From Candidatus Rokuibacteriota bacterium (GTDB taxonomy: Bacteria > Methylomirabilota > Methylomirabilia > Rokubacteriales > CSP1-6), in the NCBI GenBank assembly GCA_023248995.1, contig JAHFDN010000019.1, positions 1-60,007 of the forward strand: DNA of 60,007 nt, in the 5' to 3' direction. Below the pieces are notes generated by a model. It saw nothing but the letters and a program-made list of their open reading frames with translations. It did not search any database and was not told the DNA's origin. Numbering within the stretch: the first letter of the stretch is position 1; every line of letters begins with the position of its first letter. This document shows positions 14,021 through 23,449 of the stretch, one piece after another. The position numbers and the translations under genes are program-made.

Positions 14021-14368
14021 TCATGGCTTTCCGAGCGCCTCCCGGTAGAGCTCCTCGGTGTACCCCCGCACCAGGAGATCGCCCATGTGGAGCACCGGCA
14101 CTCGGAGGAACCCGTCGTCGTGGACGAGGTAGGACGCGATTTGCCCCTCGGTGATCGGGTTCGTCGCCGAATGGAACCGGAGCGTATCCTGGCCCACCTT
14201 GATCAGGAGGTGCCGCGCCCCCCGCGCCAGCTCCAGGGTCTGGGCGCGATCCACCGGCCGCGCCTCCACGAGGCGGCTCTCGTAGGCGATGCCGTGCCGC
14301 GAGAGAAACTCCCTCGCCTTCTCGCAGGTGGGTCAGTTTCCCCGGTTGTAGAGGATCGCCCGGACCAT
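14021..14368 (-). CDS. Selenoprotein: glutaredoxin/ArsC-like with Sec-Pro-Thr-Cys motif
   Basis: From the ATG at 14368 (GGGAG about 9 bases upstream) the frame runs 115 residues, interrupted only by a TGA at codon 12 (14333-14335). On both sides it reads as one protein: MVRAILYNRGN, then the TGA, then PTCEKAREFLSRHG, and on to LRVPVLHMGDLLVRGYTEEL, the C-terminal pattern of ArsC/Spx-like and glutaredoxin-like proteins. The TGA sits where homologues carry the first cysteine of CPTC, so it should encode selenocysteine, giving UPTC. selA, selB and tRNA-Sec are in this window and a SECIS-like hairpin follows. It is probably a thiol oxidoreductase with a selenolate nucleophile. Plain annotation would start at the GTG at 14269 and lose the active site. 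Confidence 0.85.
14300..14316 (-). promoter_or_regulatory. SECIS-like hairpin for UGA recoding
   Basis: On the minus strand CGAGGG and CTCTCG pair (6 bp, one G-U) around the loop AGTTT. The stem begins 17 bases, and the loop about 22 bases, after the UGA. Bacterial SECIS elements lie at this spacing and have a G in the first two loop positions, as here. A competing stem, GCGAGA with TCTCGC, is also possible. Folding was judged by eye. Confidence 0.6.
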
Positions 14369-14430
14369 CTTCGCTCTCCCCGTCGAGCAGGGAGATTGTA
14401 GTGGTCGAGGGCAGGTCTGTCCAGAGGGGG

Positions 14431-14476
14431 AGAAAAAGAAAGAGAGGCCCGCGACGAGGACACCGCGCTCCTCTCT
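14431..14476 (-). terminator. Possible intrinsic terminator after the SWIB-like gene
   Basis: On the minus strand AGAGAGG and CCTCTCT form a 7-bp outer stem with a short inner GCG/CGC pairing, followed by TTCTTTTTC. It lies between the SWIB-like gene and the selenoprotein gene, so the selenoprotein may have its own promoter. Confidence 0.45.
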
Positions 14477-14564
14477 CCCCTAGGGAGTGCGACGGGAACT
14501 CAAAGGAGACCGGGAAATCCGGGAGACGCCGGGCGGGTCAGAACGTACCGGTCCCTGCTCGGGC

Positions 14565-14723
14565 CTACCGCTTCCCGAGCCTCTTCCGCTTGACGTAGGA
14601 CCACAGCTTTTTTGTCATGACGGAAGGGCCGATCGGTTTCGAGCCGAAAATCGATTCGGCCGAGTCCTTGCAGCCCTTGAAACTGATGGAGTAGCCGCCA
14701 AACGCTACCTTCTTCTTCGCCAT
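14565..14723 (-). CDS. Basic mini-protein resembling half a SWIB domain
   Basis: 52 residues, from an ATG at 14723 with AGGAGAGGGC before it to a TAG at 14565. It begins MAKKKVAFGGYSISFKGCKD. The part FGSKPIGPSVMTKKLWSYVK resembles the first half of a SWIB/MDM2 domain, whose typical form is GxxxMxRxEVxKKxWEYIK. It ends basic (KRKRLGKR). SWIB-like proteins in bacteria are often small and may bind nucleic acid or chromatin proteins, but the role here is unknown. Confidence 0.65.
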   Translation of the reverse strand: MAKKKVAFGGYSISFKGCKDSAESIFGSKPIGPSVMTKKLWSYVKRKRLGKR

Positions 14724-14884
14724 GCCCTCTCCTCCCTCGAGGAAGCTCCTCGAGTGCGAAAGGAACCGCGTTGACCTGCCTCACCCAACGCCGAAGTGGA
14801 GCCTCGCCGCCCGGCGTCTCCCAATCCGGCCGAGGGTATTATCCCCGGTTTACGAGGGGGAAAAAAGGAAAAAATACTACCCCT

Positions 14885-14925
14885 GGGGGGGAGGCCCTAG
14901 AGGGGGAACGAGGGGGTGTGGGGGG
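14885..14925 (+). other. G-rich tract with G-quadruplex potential
   Basis: Four G runs (14885-14891, 14902-14906, 14912-14916, 14920-14925) stand on the plus strand directly before the thiC -35 box, with short gaps that allow a quadruplex. A fifth run (14939-14945) is inside the promoter spacer. Apart from this the 247-base gap before the riboswitch shows nothing. Confidence 0.5.
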
Positions 14926-14954
14926 TTGACGCGCTCCCGGGGGGGAGGTAGAGT
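14926..14954 (+). promoter_or_regulatory. Sigma70-type promoter of thiC
   Basis: TTGACG at 14926-14931, a 17-base spacer and TAGAGT at 14949-14954. Transcription would begin near 14962, just ahead of the TPP riboswitch. Confidence 0.6.
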
Positions 14955-14970
14955 ACGAGCGTCCTTTCAC

Positions 14971-16777
<1,807 letters not shown>

Positions 16778-16788
16778 AGCGTCGCTCG

Positions 16789-17247
16789 CTAGCCCTTGAG
16801 CAGCTCCTCGGCGATGCGCTTGACGTCGGCGGCCTCGACCTGACCCTTATGCGTCTTCATGACGTCGCCGACGAGGCGTCCGACCTGCTTCGGGTCGGTG
16901 ATGCCGAGCGCGCCGAGCCGTTCCCGGACCAGCGCTCGCAGCGCCTCCTCGTCGAGGCGCCGCGGGAGGTAGCGCTCGCAGAACTCCACCTCGAAGCGGA
17001 GCTGAGCGGTCTGGGCGGCCCCGCGCTCGCCGGCCTTTTCGAACTCCACGAGCGCCTTCTGGAGCTGCTTGCGGTAGGCGCCGATCACGTCCAGGACGAG
17101 CGCGTCGTCCACCTGGCCCGCGAAGCCTTTGGCCGTGCGCCGCTCGGCGAGCCGCGTCTTGATCATGCGCAGCACGTCGACCGTGTGCTGGTTCTTCTCC
17201 TTCATGGCCCGCTTCAGCGTCTCGTTGAGATCCTGCTCGAGTCCCAT
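16789..17247 (-). CDS. GatB/YqeY-domain protein
   Basis: 152 residues matching the YqeY family: LEQDLNETLKRAMKEKN, VDVLRMIKTRLAERRTAKG, FCERYLPRRLDEEALRALV and GDVMKTHKGQVEAADVKRIA. The fold is shared with the tail of GatB. Free-standing YqeY proteins are linked to aminoacyl-tRNA handling, although the exact activity is unsettled. It ends 11 bases past the convergent thiC stop and follows the response regulator gene by 10 bases. Confidence 0.9.
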   Translation of the reverse strand: MGLEQDLNETLKRAMKEKNQHTVDVLRMIKTRLAERRTAKGFAGQVDDALVLDVIGAYRKQLQKALVEFEKAGERGAAQTAQLRFEVEFCERYLPRRLDEEALRALVRERLGALGITDPKQVGRLVGDVMKTHKGQVEAADVKRIAEELLKG

Positions 17248-17257
17248 GGGCGCCCAG

Positions 17258-18694
17258 TCACTCCGCCCCGAGGGCGTCGGGGTCGATGCCGTGCTCCTTC
17301 AGCTTCTTCCGGAGCGTGTTGCGGTTGATCCCGAGGAGCGCAGCCGCCTTGACCTGGTTGCCGGCCGTCTCCCGGAGCACCGCCCGGAGCAACGGCTTCT
17401 CCACCAGGCCGACCACCAGCTCGTAGAGGTTGGCGCCCGGGCGGGCGCCGAGGCCCCGCACGCACTCGCCGAGCTTCTTCTCGATCACCTCTTCGAGGGT
17501 CGCGCCCGCGGTGACCGTGGCGCGCGCCGAGACCGGCCCGATGGGCAGGTGCTCGGGGAGGATGACGTCGCCTCCCGCCATCACCATGGCGCGCTGGATC
17601 ACGTTCTCAAGTTCGCGCACGTTGCCCGGCCAGTCGTACCCCACCAGCCGGTCGAGGGCCTCCGGAGCGAGGACGCGCTGGCCGAGCTCTCCCGCGTACT
17701 TGGCGAGGAAGTGATCCGCCAGGAGCGGGATGTCCTCCCGCCGGTCCCGGAGCGGCGGGAGCGTCACCGTGACCACGTTCAGGCGGTAGAAGAGATCTTC
17801 CCGGAAGCTCCCCTCGCCCATCATCACCTCCAGGTCGCGGTTCGTCGCCGCGAGCACCCGGAAGTCCACCCGGATCGGGTCGTGACCGCCCACCCGCTCG
17901 AAGGCGCGCTCCTGGAGCGCCCGGAGGAGCTTGGCCTGCAGGTCGAGCGGCATGTCGCCGACTTCGTCCAGGTAGAGGGTGCCCCCGTGGGCCAGCTCCA
18001 GCTTGCCGAGCTTGCGCTCCTTGGCGTCGGTGAAGGCGCCGCGCTCGTGGCCGAACAGCTCGGTCTCGAGGAGGTTCGCGGGGATGGCGGCGCCGGACAC
18101 CGCCACGAAGGGGTGGCCCGCCCGGCGGCTATAGTGGTGGATGGCCCGTGCCACGAGCTCCTTGCCGGTGCCCGACTCGCCGCGCAGGAGCACCGTGACG
18201 TCGCTCGCCGCGACGCGGCCGATCGTCTTGTAGACTTCCTGCATCCGCGGGTGACGGCCCACGAGGGCCCCGAACTCCCACACCTCCTTGAGCCCGGTCT
18301 TGAGGCGCGACACCTCCTGGGTGAGGCGCCGGGCCGAGAGCGCCCGCTCGGCGAGCAGCAGCACCTCGTCCATGTCGAACGGCTTGGCGAGGTAATCGTA
18401 GGCCCCGCGCTGCATCGCCTGGATGGCGGTCTCCATGGTCCCGTGGGCGGTCATGATGACGACCTGGGCGTCGGGGCGTGCCTCCCGGATCTTCTGGAGC
18501 AGGCTGAGGCCGTCGAGCCCCGGCATCCGGATGTCCAGAAAGATGAGGTCAAAGGGCTCCGCCTCGACCTCCTGCAGGGCCAGCGTCCCGTCCTTGACCG
18601 CCGCGACGCTGTAGCCCGCCTGCTTGAGCCCCTTCTCCAGGACCCAGCGGAGCCCGTCCTCGTCATCGGCGATCAGGAGGCGGCCTTCAGGCAT
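17258..18694 (-). CDS. NtrC-family sigma-54-dependent response regulator
   Basis: 478 residues in three domains. The receiver (1-120) has the acidic pocket IADDED, the phosphorylation site FLDIRMP and the lysine in AKPFD. The AAA+ domain (about 140-380) has Walker A GESGTGKE, GGTLYLDEVGDMP as Walker B and R fingers near FREDLFYRLNV. A Fis-type helix-turn-helix ends it (NQVKAAALLGINRNTLRKKL). The sigma-54 contact loop reads GAFTDA instead of the canonical GAFTGA, a variant seen in some regulators. The upstream kinase gene is its likely partner. Nitrogen control is inferred from architecture only. Confidence 0.93.
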   Translation of the reverse strand: MPEGRLLIADDEDGLRWVLEKGLKQAGYSVAAVKDGTLALQEVEAEPFDLIFLDIRMPGLDGLSLLQKIREARPDAQVVIMTAHGTMETAIQAMQRGAYDYLAKPFDMDEVLLLAERALSARRLTQEVSRLKTGLKEVWEFGALVGRHPRMQEVYKTIGRVAASDVTVLLRGESGTGKELVARAIHHYSRRAGHPFVAVSGAAIPANLLETELFGHERGAFTDAKERKLGKLELAHGGTLYLDEVGDMPLDLQAKLLRALQERAFERVGGHDPIRVDFRVLAATNRDLEVMMGEGSFREDLFYRLNVVTVTLPPLRDRREDIPLLADHFLAKYAGELGQRVLAPEALDRLVGYDWPGNVRELENVIQRAMVMAGGDVILPEHLPIGPVSARATVTAGATLEEVIEKKLGECVRGLGARPGANLYELVVGLVEKPLLRAVLRETAGNQVKAAALLGINRNTLRKKLKEHGIDPDALGAE

Positions 18695-18710
18695 GTGACC
18701 CTGCCTCTCT

Positions 18711-18754
18711 CCTCACCCTACCTCTCCCCAGTGGGGAGAGGAGAAGAGGTGAGG
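18711..18754. repeat. Palindromic repeat, copy 1
   Basis: An inner stem CCTCTCCCC/GGGGAGAGG with loop AGT and an outer CCTCACC/GGTGAGG pair, in the 67-base gap between the kinase and regulator genes. The same core occurs at 28490-28533. Confidence 0.75.
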
Positions 18755-18761
18755 GGGCGCA

Positions 18762-19844
18762 TTATTTGGCGATCGGCAGAAAGCACGAGACCGTAGTCCC
18801 CTTGCCCGGCGCGCTCTCGATCTGGATGGCGCCCCGGTGCTCCTCCAGGATGCGGTGGCAGAGCGCCAGGCCGAGCCCGAGCCCTCGCTGCTTGGTCGTG
18901 ACGAACGGATCGAAGATCTTGGCGCGCAGGGCCTCGGGAATCCCCTCGCCCTCGTCGGAGACCTGCACCTCGACCAGCTGCCGCGTGCCGGTCCCGAGGT
19001 CCACCTTGGCGAAGAGCGGGTTCATGCTGACGCGGGTGGTCAGCGTGACGCGCCCGCCGCGGGGCATCGCCTCGATGGCGTTGCGGACGAGGTTGTGGAA
19101 GACCGAAACGACCCGGTCCTCGTCGGCCAGGATCGGCGGCAGGCTCGGGTCGTACCGTCTCACGATGCGGACGCCCTGGCTCGCCGCCATCTCCTCGGCC
19201 AAGAGCGCCACGCGTTCCAGGAGCTGGTGAAGGTTCACCGGCCGGGGCTTGAGCTGCACCGGCCGGCCGAGGTCGAGGAGGGCTTCGAGGATCCGGTTGA
19301 CCCGGTCCACCTCCTTGAGCAGCACGTCGGTGTACTCTCCCCAGCGCGCCTCGTCGCCGAGCTCGTTCTTCAGCAGCTGCACGGCGCCTCGAATCGCGGT
19401 CAACGGATTGCGGATCTCGTGCGCCAGCCCCACGGCCATCCGCCCCACGGCCGCCAGGGTCTGCCCCCGCTGGACCTCCTCCTCGAGCTGGCGGATCCGG
19501 GAGAGATCGCGGAGCACGGCGACCGCGGCCTCGACGTTGCCGCTTCCCCTTGCCAGCGGGGCGGTGACGATGCTCACCGCCACGAGGCGGCCGTCCGTCC
19601 CGTCGATCATGGCCTCGGCCTCGGACCGGCTCTCGCCCGTCCGGAGGGTTTCGGCCAGGTGCCGGGCCAGCGACGAGTCGGGCGGAAACACCTCCTTCAA
19701 CGTCCGTCCCTGGACTCGACGGGCGGATTTCCCGGTCAGCGCCTCGGCGGCGGCGTTCCAGAGGATGATCCGGAAGGCCTCGTCCACGCCGACCACGGCG
19801 TCGGGCAGCCCCGAGAGGAACGTCTCGTAATCTAGCCTGGCCAC
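18762..19844 (-). CDS. PAS-domain sensor histidine kinase (NtrB-type)
   Basis: 360 residues from a GTG at 19844 with TAGGAGG upstream. The PAS domain (FLSGLPDAVVGVDEAFRI, WNAAAEALTGKSA) is followed by HisKA with the phospho-accepting histidine in GLAHEIRNPLTAIRG, then the ATPase with N box HNLVRNAIEAMP, G1 VSDEGEGIP and G2 GLGLGLALC. No transmembrane segment is seen, so it is a soluble sensor like NtrB. It starts 8 bases after tsaD and feeds the NtrC-type regulator, with a palindromic repeat between the two genes. Confidence 0.93.
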   Translation of the reverse strand: MARLDYETFLSGLPDAVVGVDEAFRIILWNAAAEALTGKSARRVQGRTLKEVFPPDSSLARHLAETLRTGESRSEAEAMIDGTDGRLVAVSIVTAPLARGSGNVEAAVAVLRDLSRIRQLEEEVQRGQTLAAVGRMAVGLAHEIRNPLTAIRGAVQLLKNELGDEARWGEYTDVLLKEVDRVNRILEALLDLGRPVQLKPRPVNLHQLLERVALLAEEMAASQGVRIVRRYDPSLPPILADEDRVVSVFHNLVRNAIEAMPRGGRVTLTTRVSMNPLFAKVDLGTGTRQLVEVQVSDEGEGIPEALRAKIFDPFVTTKQRGLGLGLALCHRILEEHRGAIQIESAPGKGTTVSCFLPIAK

Positions 19845-19852
19845 GCGTCCTC

Positions 19853-20854
19853 CTAGGCCAGCCGCAGATCCGGGAGCGCGTTCATGGTGAGGGAGGCGCG
19901 CTCGCCCGCCTGGAGGCGCGCGTGGCCGGCGGCGGCGATCATCGCGGCGTTGTCCGTGCAGAGCGCCGGCGGCGGGATGAAGAGCTCCCACTCGCGCTCC
20001 GTCGCCTCGGCCTGGAGCGCCTCCCGGAGCGCCCGGTTCGCCGCGACCCCTCCCGTCAGGACGAGGCGGCGGATGCCCAGGCTGAGGGCGGCACGGACGC
20101 ACTGGCGCACCAGCATCTTGACCACGGTGGCCTGGAACGAGGCCGCGATGTCAGCCACAGCCGCCGAGGATAGCCGACCGGCGCGCTTCACGTGGAGCGC
20201 CACCGCGGTCTTGACGCCGCTGAAGGAGAAATCCGGCGCGCCGTCGGTCATCTGGGCCATGGGAAGGGCGATCGCCCTTGGATCGCCGGATTTCGCCGTC
20301 AGCTCGATGCTCGGCCCGCCGGGATACCCCAGCCCGAGGAGCTTGGCCACCTTGTCGAACGCCTCGCCGGCGGCGTCATCCCGCGTCTGCCCGATCAAGG
20401 CGTAGCGGAGGGGCTCCGGCGCCAGGTAGAGCGCGGTGTGCCCGCCCGAGACCACGAGGGCCAGGAACGGATGGGTCGGGCTCGGCTCCTGGAGGAACGC
20501 GGCGAAGATGTGCCCCTCGAGATGGTTCACGCCCACGAGGGGGCAGCGCGTGACGTACGCCAGCGCCTTGGCCACCGAGCAACCCACGAGCAGCGATCCC
20601 ACGAGCCCGGGGCCCTGGGTCACCGCGATCCCGTCGAGGTCGCCGAGGCGAAGTCCGGCGTCCCCGAGCGCCTTCTGAATCACGGGGACGATGGTCTCGA
20701 CGTGGCGGCGAGAGGCGAGCTCAGGAACGATGCCGCCGTAGGGCGCGTGGACTTGGTCCTGCGAGGCCACGACGGAGGCCAGGATCTTGGCCCCGTCGGC
20801 CAGGACCGCCGCCGCGGTTTCGTCGCACGAGGTCTCAATCCCCAGAACGATCAT
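19853..20854 (-). CDS. tsaD: tRNA N6-threonylcarbamoyladenosine transferase TsaD
   Basis: 333 residues, the usual bacterial length. It transfers the threonylcarbamoyl group to A37 of tRNAs that read ANN codons. Seen: MIVLGIETSCDETAAAV, the metal-binding histidines in VNHLEGHIFAAF, VSGGHTALYL, DFSFSGVKTA and LTGGVAANRALRE. It is co-oriented with the kinase gene, probably in one transcript. Confidence 0.97.
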   Translation of the reverse strand: MIVLGIETSCDETAAAVLADGAKILASVVASQDQVHAPYGGIVPELASRRHVETIVPVIQKALGDAGLRLGDLDGIAVTQGPGLVGSLLVGCSVAKALAYVTRCPLVGVNHLEGHIFAAFLQEPSPTHPFLALVVSGGHTALYLAPEPLRYALIGQTRDDAAGEAFDKVAKLLGLGYPGGPSIELTAKSGDPRAIALPMAQMTDGAPDFSFSGVKTAVALHVKRAGRLSSAAVADIAASFQATVVKMLVRQCVRAALSLGIRRLVLTGGVAANRALREALQAEATEREWELFIPPPALCTDNAAMIAAAGHARLQAGERASLTMNALPDLRLA

Positions 20855-20948
20855 CGTCCGAGCCCGGAAATCGACAACGGGGCGCGCCGGAGAACCTTCC
20901 CGACGGAGAGGGCGAGCGGGAGGGCGCCGGCGCGCCCTCCCGCAACGG

Positions 20949-22229
20949 CTATTTCGCTTGAGCCTGCGGCTGCGGCGGCGCCGGTCGGGTCTTCTCCAAA
21001 ATCCGCATGGCCTTCAAGAGGTCCACCGCCCGCTGGAGCTGAACGTCCTTCTTCATCTCCTCCTCGGGGGAGAGCGACGCCACGGCCTTCGCCTCCTCAC
21101 CGGCCTGGGCGGCGCCCACCACCTTGGGCAGCTCCACCACGATGTCGGGCGCGATCCCCTTGCCGTGGATGCTCCGTCCCTTGGGCGTGAAGTACTTGGC
21201 GGTGGTCAGGCGGAGGCCCGAGCCATCGGAGAGCGGGATGATGGTCTGGACCGACCCCTTGCCGAAGGTCTGGGTGCCGAGCACGACGCCCCGGCCCCAG
21301 TCCTGGAGCGCCCCCGCCACGATCTCCGAGGCCGAGGCACTCCCCTGGTTGACCAGCACCACGATCGGGAAGTCCAGGAAGGGCTTCTTCGCGTGAGCGG
21401 TAAAGCGCATGCTCTGGTTCCGGACCCGGCCCTCGGTGTAGACGACCAGCCTGCCGTCCTCGAGGAACTTCTCCGTGACCTCCACCGCGGCCGTCAGGAG
21501 CCCGCCTGGATCGTTCCGGAGGTCGAGGATCAGCCCCTGGAGCTTCGCGCCGTTCTTGGTCAGCTTTTCGAGCGCCCCGTCCAGGTCGTTGGGGGTCTGC
21601 TCTTGGAACTGGCGCAGCCGGATGTAGCCGATCCCGGGCTGGAGCTCCTGGGTCCGAACGGACTGGACGTGAATCTGCTCCCGGGTGAGGGTGAAGTCCC
21701 GGGCCTCGGGCCAGCCTTCCCGCATGATCGAGATCGTCACCTTGGTCCCGGGCTTCCCGCGCATCCGCTTGACCGCGTCCACGAGCGGCATGTCCTTGGT
21801 CGAGATGCCCTCGATCTTGACGATCCTGTCGCCCGAATGCAGACCCGCCCGCTGAGCCGGGGTCCCGTCGATGGGCGACACGACGGTCAGGACGTCGTCC
21901 TTCAGCGTGATCTCGATCCCGAGGCCGCCGAAGGTCCCGGTCGTCTCGACCTGCATCTCCCGGTACATGTCCGGGTCCAGGAACGAGCTGTGGGGATCCA
22001 GGCCGCGGAGCGTCCCCCGGATCGCGCTGTAGATCAGATCCCTCGGGGGGACCTCGTCCACGTACTGGCTCTGGACGATCGAGAGCACCTCCGTGAAGAG
22101 CCGGAGGTTCTCGTAGGTCGCTCCCGCGTCCGTGCTCTTGCTGGCCACCGTGCCCCCGAGGGAGAGCGTGAGCACGAGCAGCAACCCGGTGATGAGGACT
22201 GCCTTCTTCGCCTGGCGGATGGGACCCAT
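20949..22229 (-). CDS. ctpA: S41-family C-terminal processing protease
   Basis: 426 residues from the ATG at 22229 (GGAGG 8 bases before). An N-terminal membrane anchor (AVLITGLLLVLTLSLGG) precedes a PDZ domain (GLGIEITLKDDVLTVVSPIDG, HSGDRIVKIEG). The catalytic S41 core has LDLRNDPGGLL, the nucleophile serine in NQGSASASEIVAGAL and the lysine in FGKGSVQ. It would cut exported proteins or hydrolase regulators in the envelope. It lies just after envC and ftsEX, a common arrangement in peptidoglycan-control clusters. Confidence 0.95.
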   Translation of the reverse strand: MGPIRQAKKAVLITGLLLVLTLSLGGTVASKSTDAGATYENLRLFTEVLSIVQSQYVDEVPPRDLIYSAIRGTLRGLDPHSSFLDPDMYREMQVETTGTFGGLGIEITLKDDVLTVVSPIDGTPAQRAGLHSGDRIVKIEGISTKDMPLVDAVKRMRGKPGTKVTISIMREGWPEARDFTLTREQIHVQSVRTQELQPGIGYIRLRQFQEQTPNDLDGALEKLTKNGAKLQGLILDLRNDPGGLLTAAVEVTEKFLEDGRLVVYTEGRVRNQSMRFTAHAKKPFLDFPIVVLVNQGSASASEIVAGALQDWGRGVVLGTQTFGKGSVQTIIPLSDGSGLRLTTAKYFTPKGRSIHGKGIAPDIVVELPKVVGAAQAGEEAKAVASLSPEEEMKKDVQLQRAVDLLKAMRILEKTRPAPPQPQAQAK

Positions 22230-22252
22230 CGGAGGAGCCTCCTCGGCTGAAT

Positions 22253-23449
22253 TTACCCGCGTCGCCTGAGCCACTCGGCTGGATCCTGGGGCCGGCCCTG
22301 GTAGCGCACCTCAAAGTACAGGCGCGGGCCCGCCAGCGAACCGGTATCCCCGACTGTGCCGATCATCTGCCCCTGTCGCACGTCGTCCCCTTCCTGGACG
22401 CGGATCTCGGCGGCATGGGCGTAGAGCGTGTAGTAGTCGTTGCCGTGATCGAGAATGATCAAGTTGCCGTACCCCTTGAACCAGCCCGTATAGACCACGT
22501 GGCCGGCGTACACGGCGACGATCCCCGACCCGTCGCCGGCCTCGATGTCAATTCCGCGCTTGAACGTCCGGGTGCCGAAGCGCGGGTGCACCTGCTCGCC
22601 GAACTCCCCGACGACCCGCCCCTCGGTCGGCCAGGGGAGCGAGCCCCGGAGCGCGCCGAACCCCACGGCCGGCGGCTCGACGGCCTTGCCCGGCGGCAGC
22701 TTCGCCACGCGGCGCTGGCGGGCCTGGAGGTCCCGGATCAGCGCCTCGAGCCGCCTGGCGGCCTCGGTGAGCTCGCCCGCCATCCGCTCGTGGTAGGCGC
22801 GCTCTTCCTGGACCTTCGCCAGCAGCACGCGGCGCCGCGTGGCCTCCCGGTCCACCGCGTGCCGCTCCTCCTCGACCCGTGCCCGCAGGGAGGACAGCTC
22901 CTGCCGCTGCTCCTCCACGCGCCCCTTGCGCTCCCCGAGGCTTTCTCCCGTTCCACGATACTCCCGAATGAGCCGGGCGTCCACCACCGCCAGCGTGGTG
23001 AGGTGGCGGAGTTGAACCGCCTGGGCCATGGGGTCGTCGCCGGCGAAAATCACCGGGAGCACCCCGCCCTGGTTCTGCAGCTTGTACATCGCCCTGAGCC
23101 GGCGAGAGAGGAGCTCTTCCTGGCCCGCGCGGTGGGCTTCGAGCCGGCGGATCTCGCCCTCCAGGCGTCGGATCTCGGTCTGGGCCTTCACGATCCGGGC
23201 GTTGAGCGCCCCCAGTTCCCGTCGCTTGCCGCCGAGCGCCTGCTCGATGGCCTCGAGCTCGGAGAGGAGGCTCGTCTCCCGCCGCTTGGCCTCGGCGGCT
23301 TTGGCCCGCTCCTCACGGAGCTGCTTCTGCGTCTGCTCCAAAGACTGCTCCTTCTGGCGGAGCGCCTGCTCGTCGCGCCGCTGAGCCGCCGCCGGCGCTG
23401 CCAGGAGCAGGGCCGCGACGAGGCCGAGCGCGACCCGTCGGGCGGTCAT
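22253..23449 (-). CDS. envC: EnvC-like murein hydrolase activator (coiled coil plus LytM)
   Basis: 398 residues with a signal peptide (VALGLVAALLLAAPAAAQ). A long coiled coil (about 25-230) is followed by a LytM/M23 domain (FGTRTFKRGIDIEAGDGSG, VVYTGWFKGYGNLIILDHG, YTLYAHAAEIRVQEGD). Several M23 zinc ligands are altered (RGIDIE where active enzymes have HxGxD), so it is a hydrolase activator, not an enzyme. Its ATGA overlap with ftsX fits the known FtsEX-EnvC complex at the divisome. Confidence 0.92.
   Translation of the reverse strand: MTARRVALGLVAALLLAAPAAAQRRDEQALRQKEQSLEQTQKQLREERAKAAEAKRRETSLLSELEAIEQALGGKRRELGALNARIVKAQTEIRRLEGEIRRLEAHRAGQEELLSRRLRAMYKLQNQGGVLPVIFAGDDPMAQAVQLRHLTTLAVVDARLIREYRGTGESLGERKGRVEEQRQELSSLRARVEEERHAVDREATRRRVLLAKVQEERAYHERMAGELTEAARRLEALIRDLQARQRRVAKLPPGKAVEPPAVGFGALRGSLPWPTEGRVVGEFGEQVHPRFGTRTFKRGIDIEAGDGSGIVAVYAGHVVYTGWFKGYGNLIILDHGNDYYTLYAHAAEIRVQEGDDVRQGQMIGTVGDTGSLAGPRLYFEVRYQGRPQDPAEWLRRRG

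Noticed and set aside
17129-18796. A 555-codon plus-strand frame opposite the NtrC-like gene
   Set aside because: Antisense shadow. All AAA+ motifs are on the minus strand.
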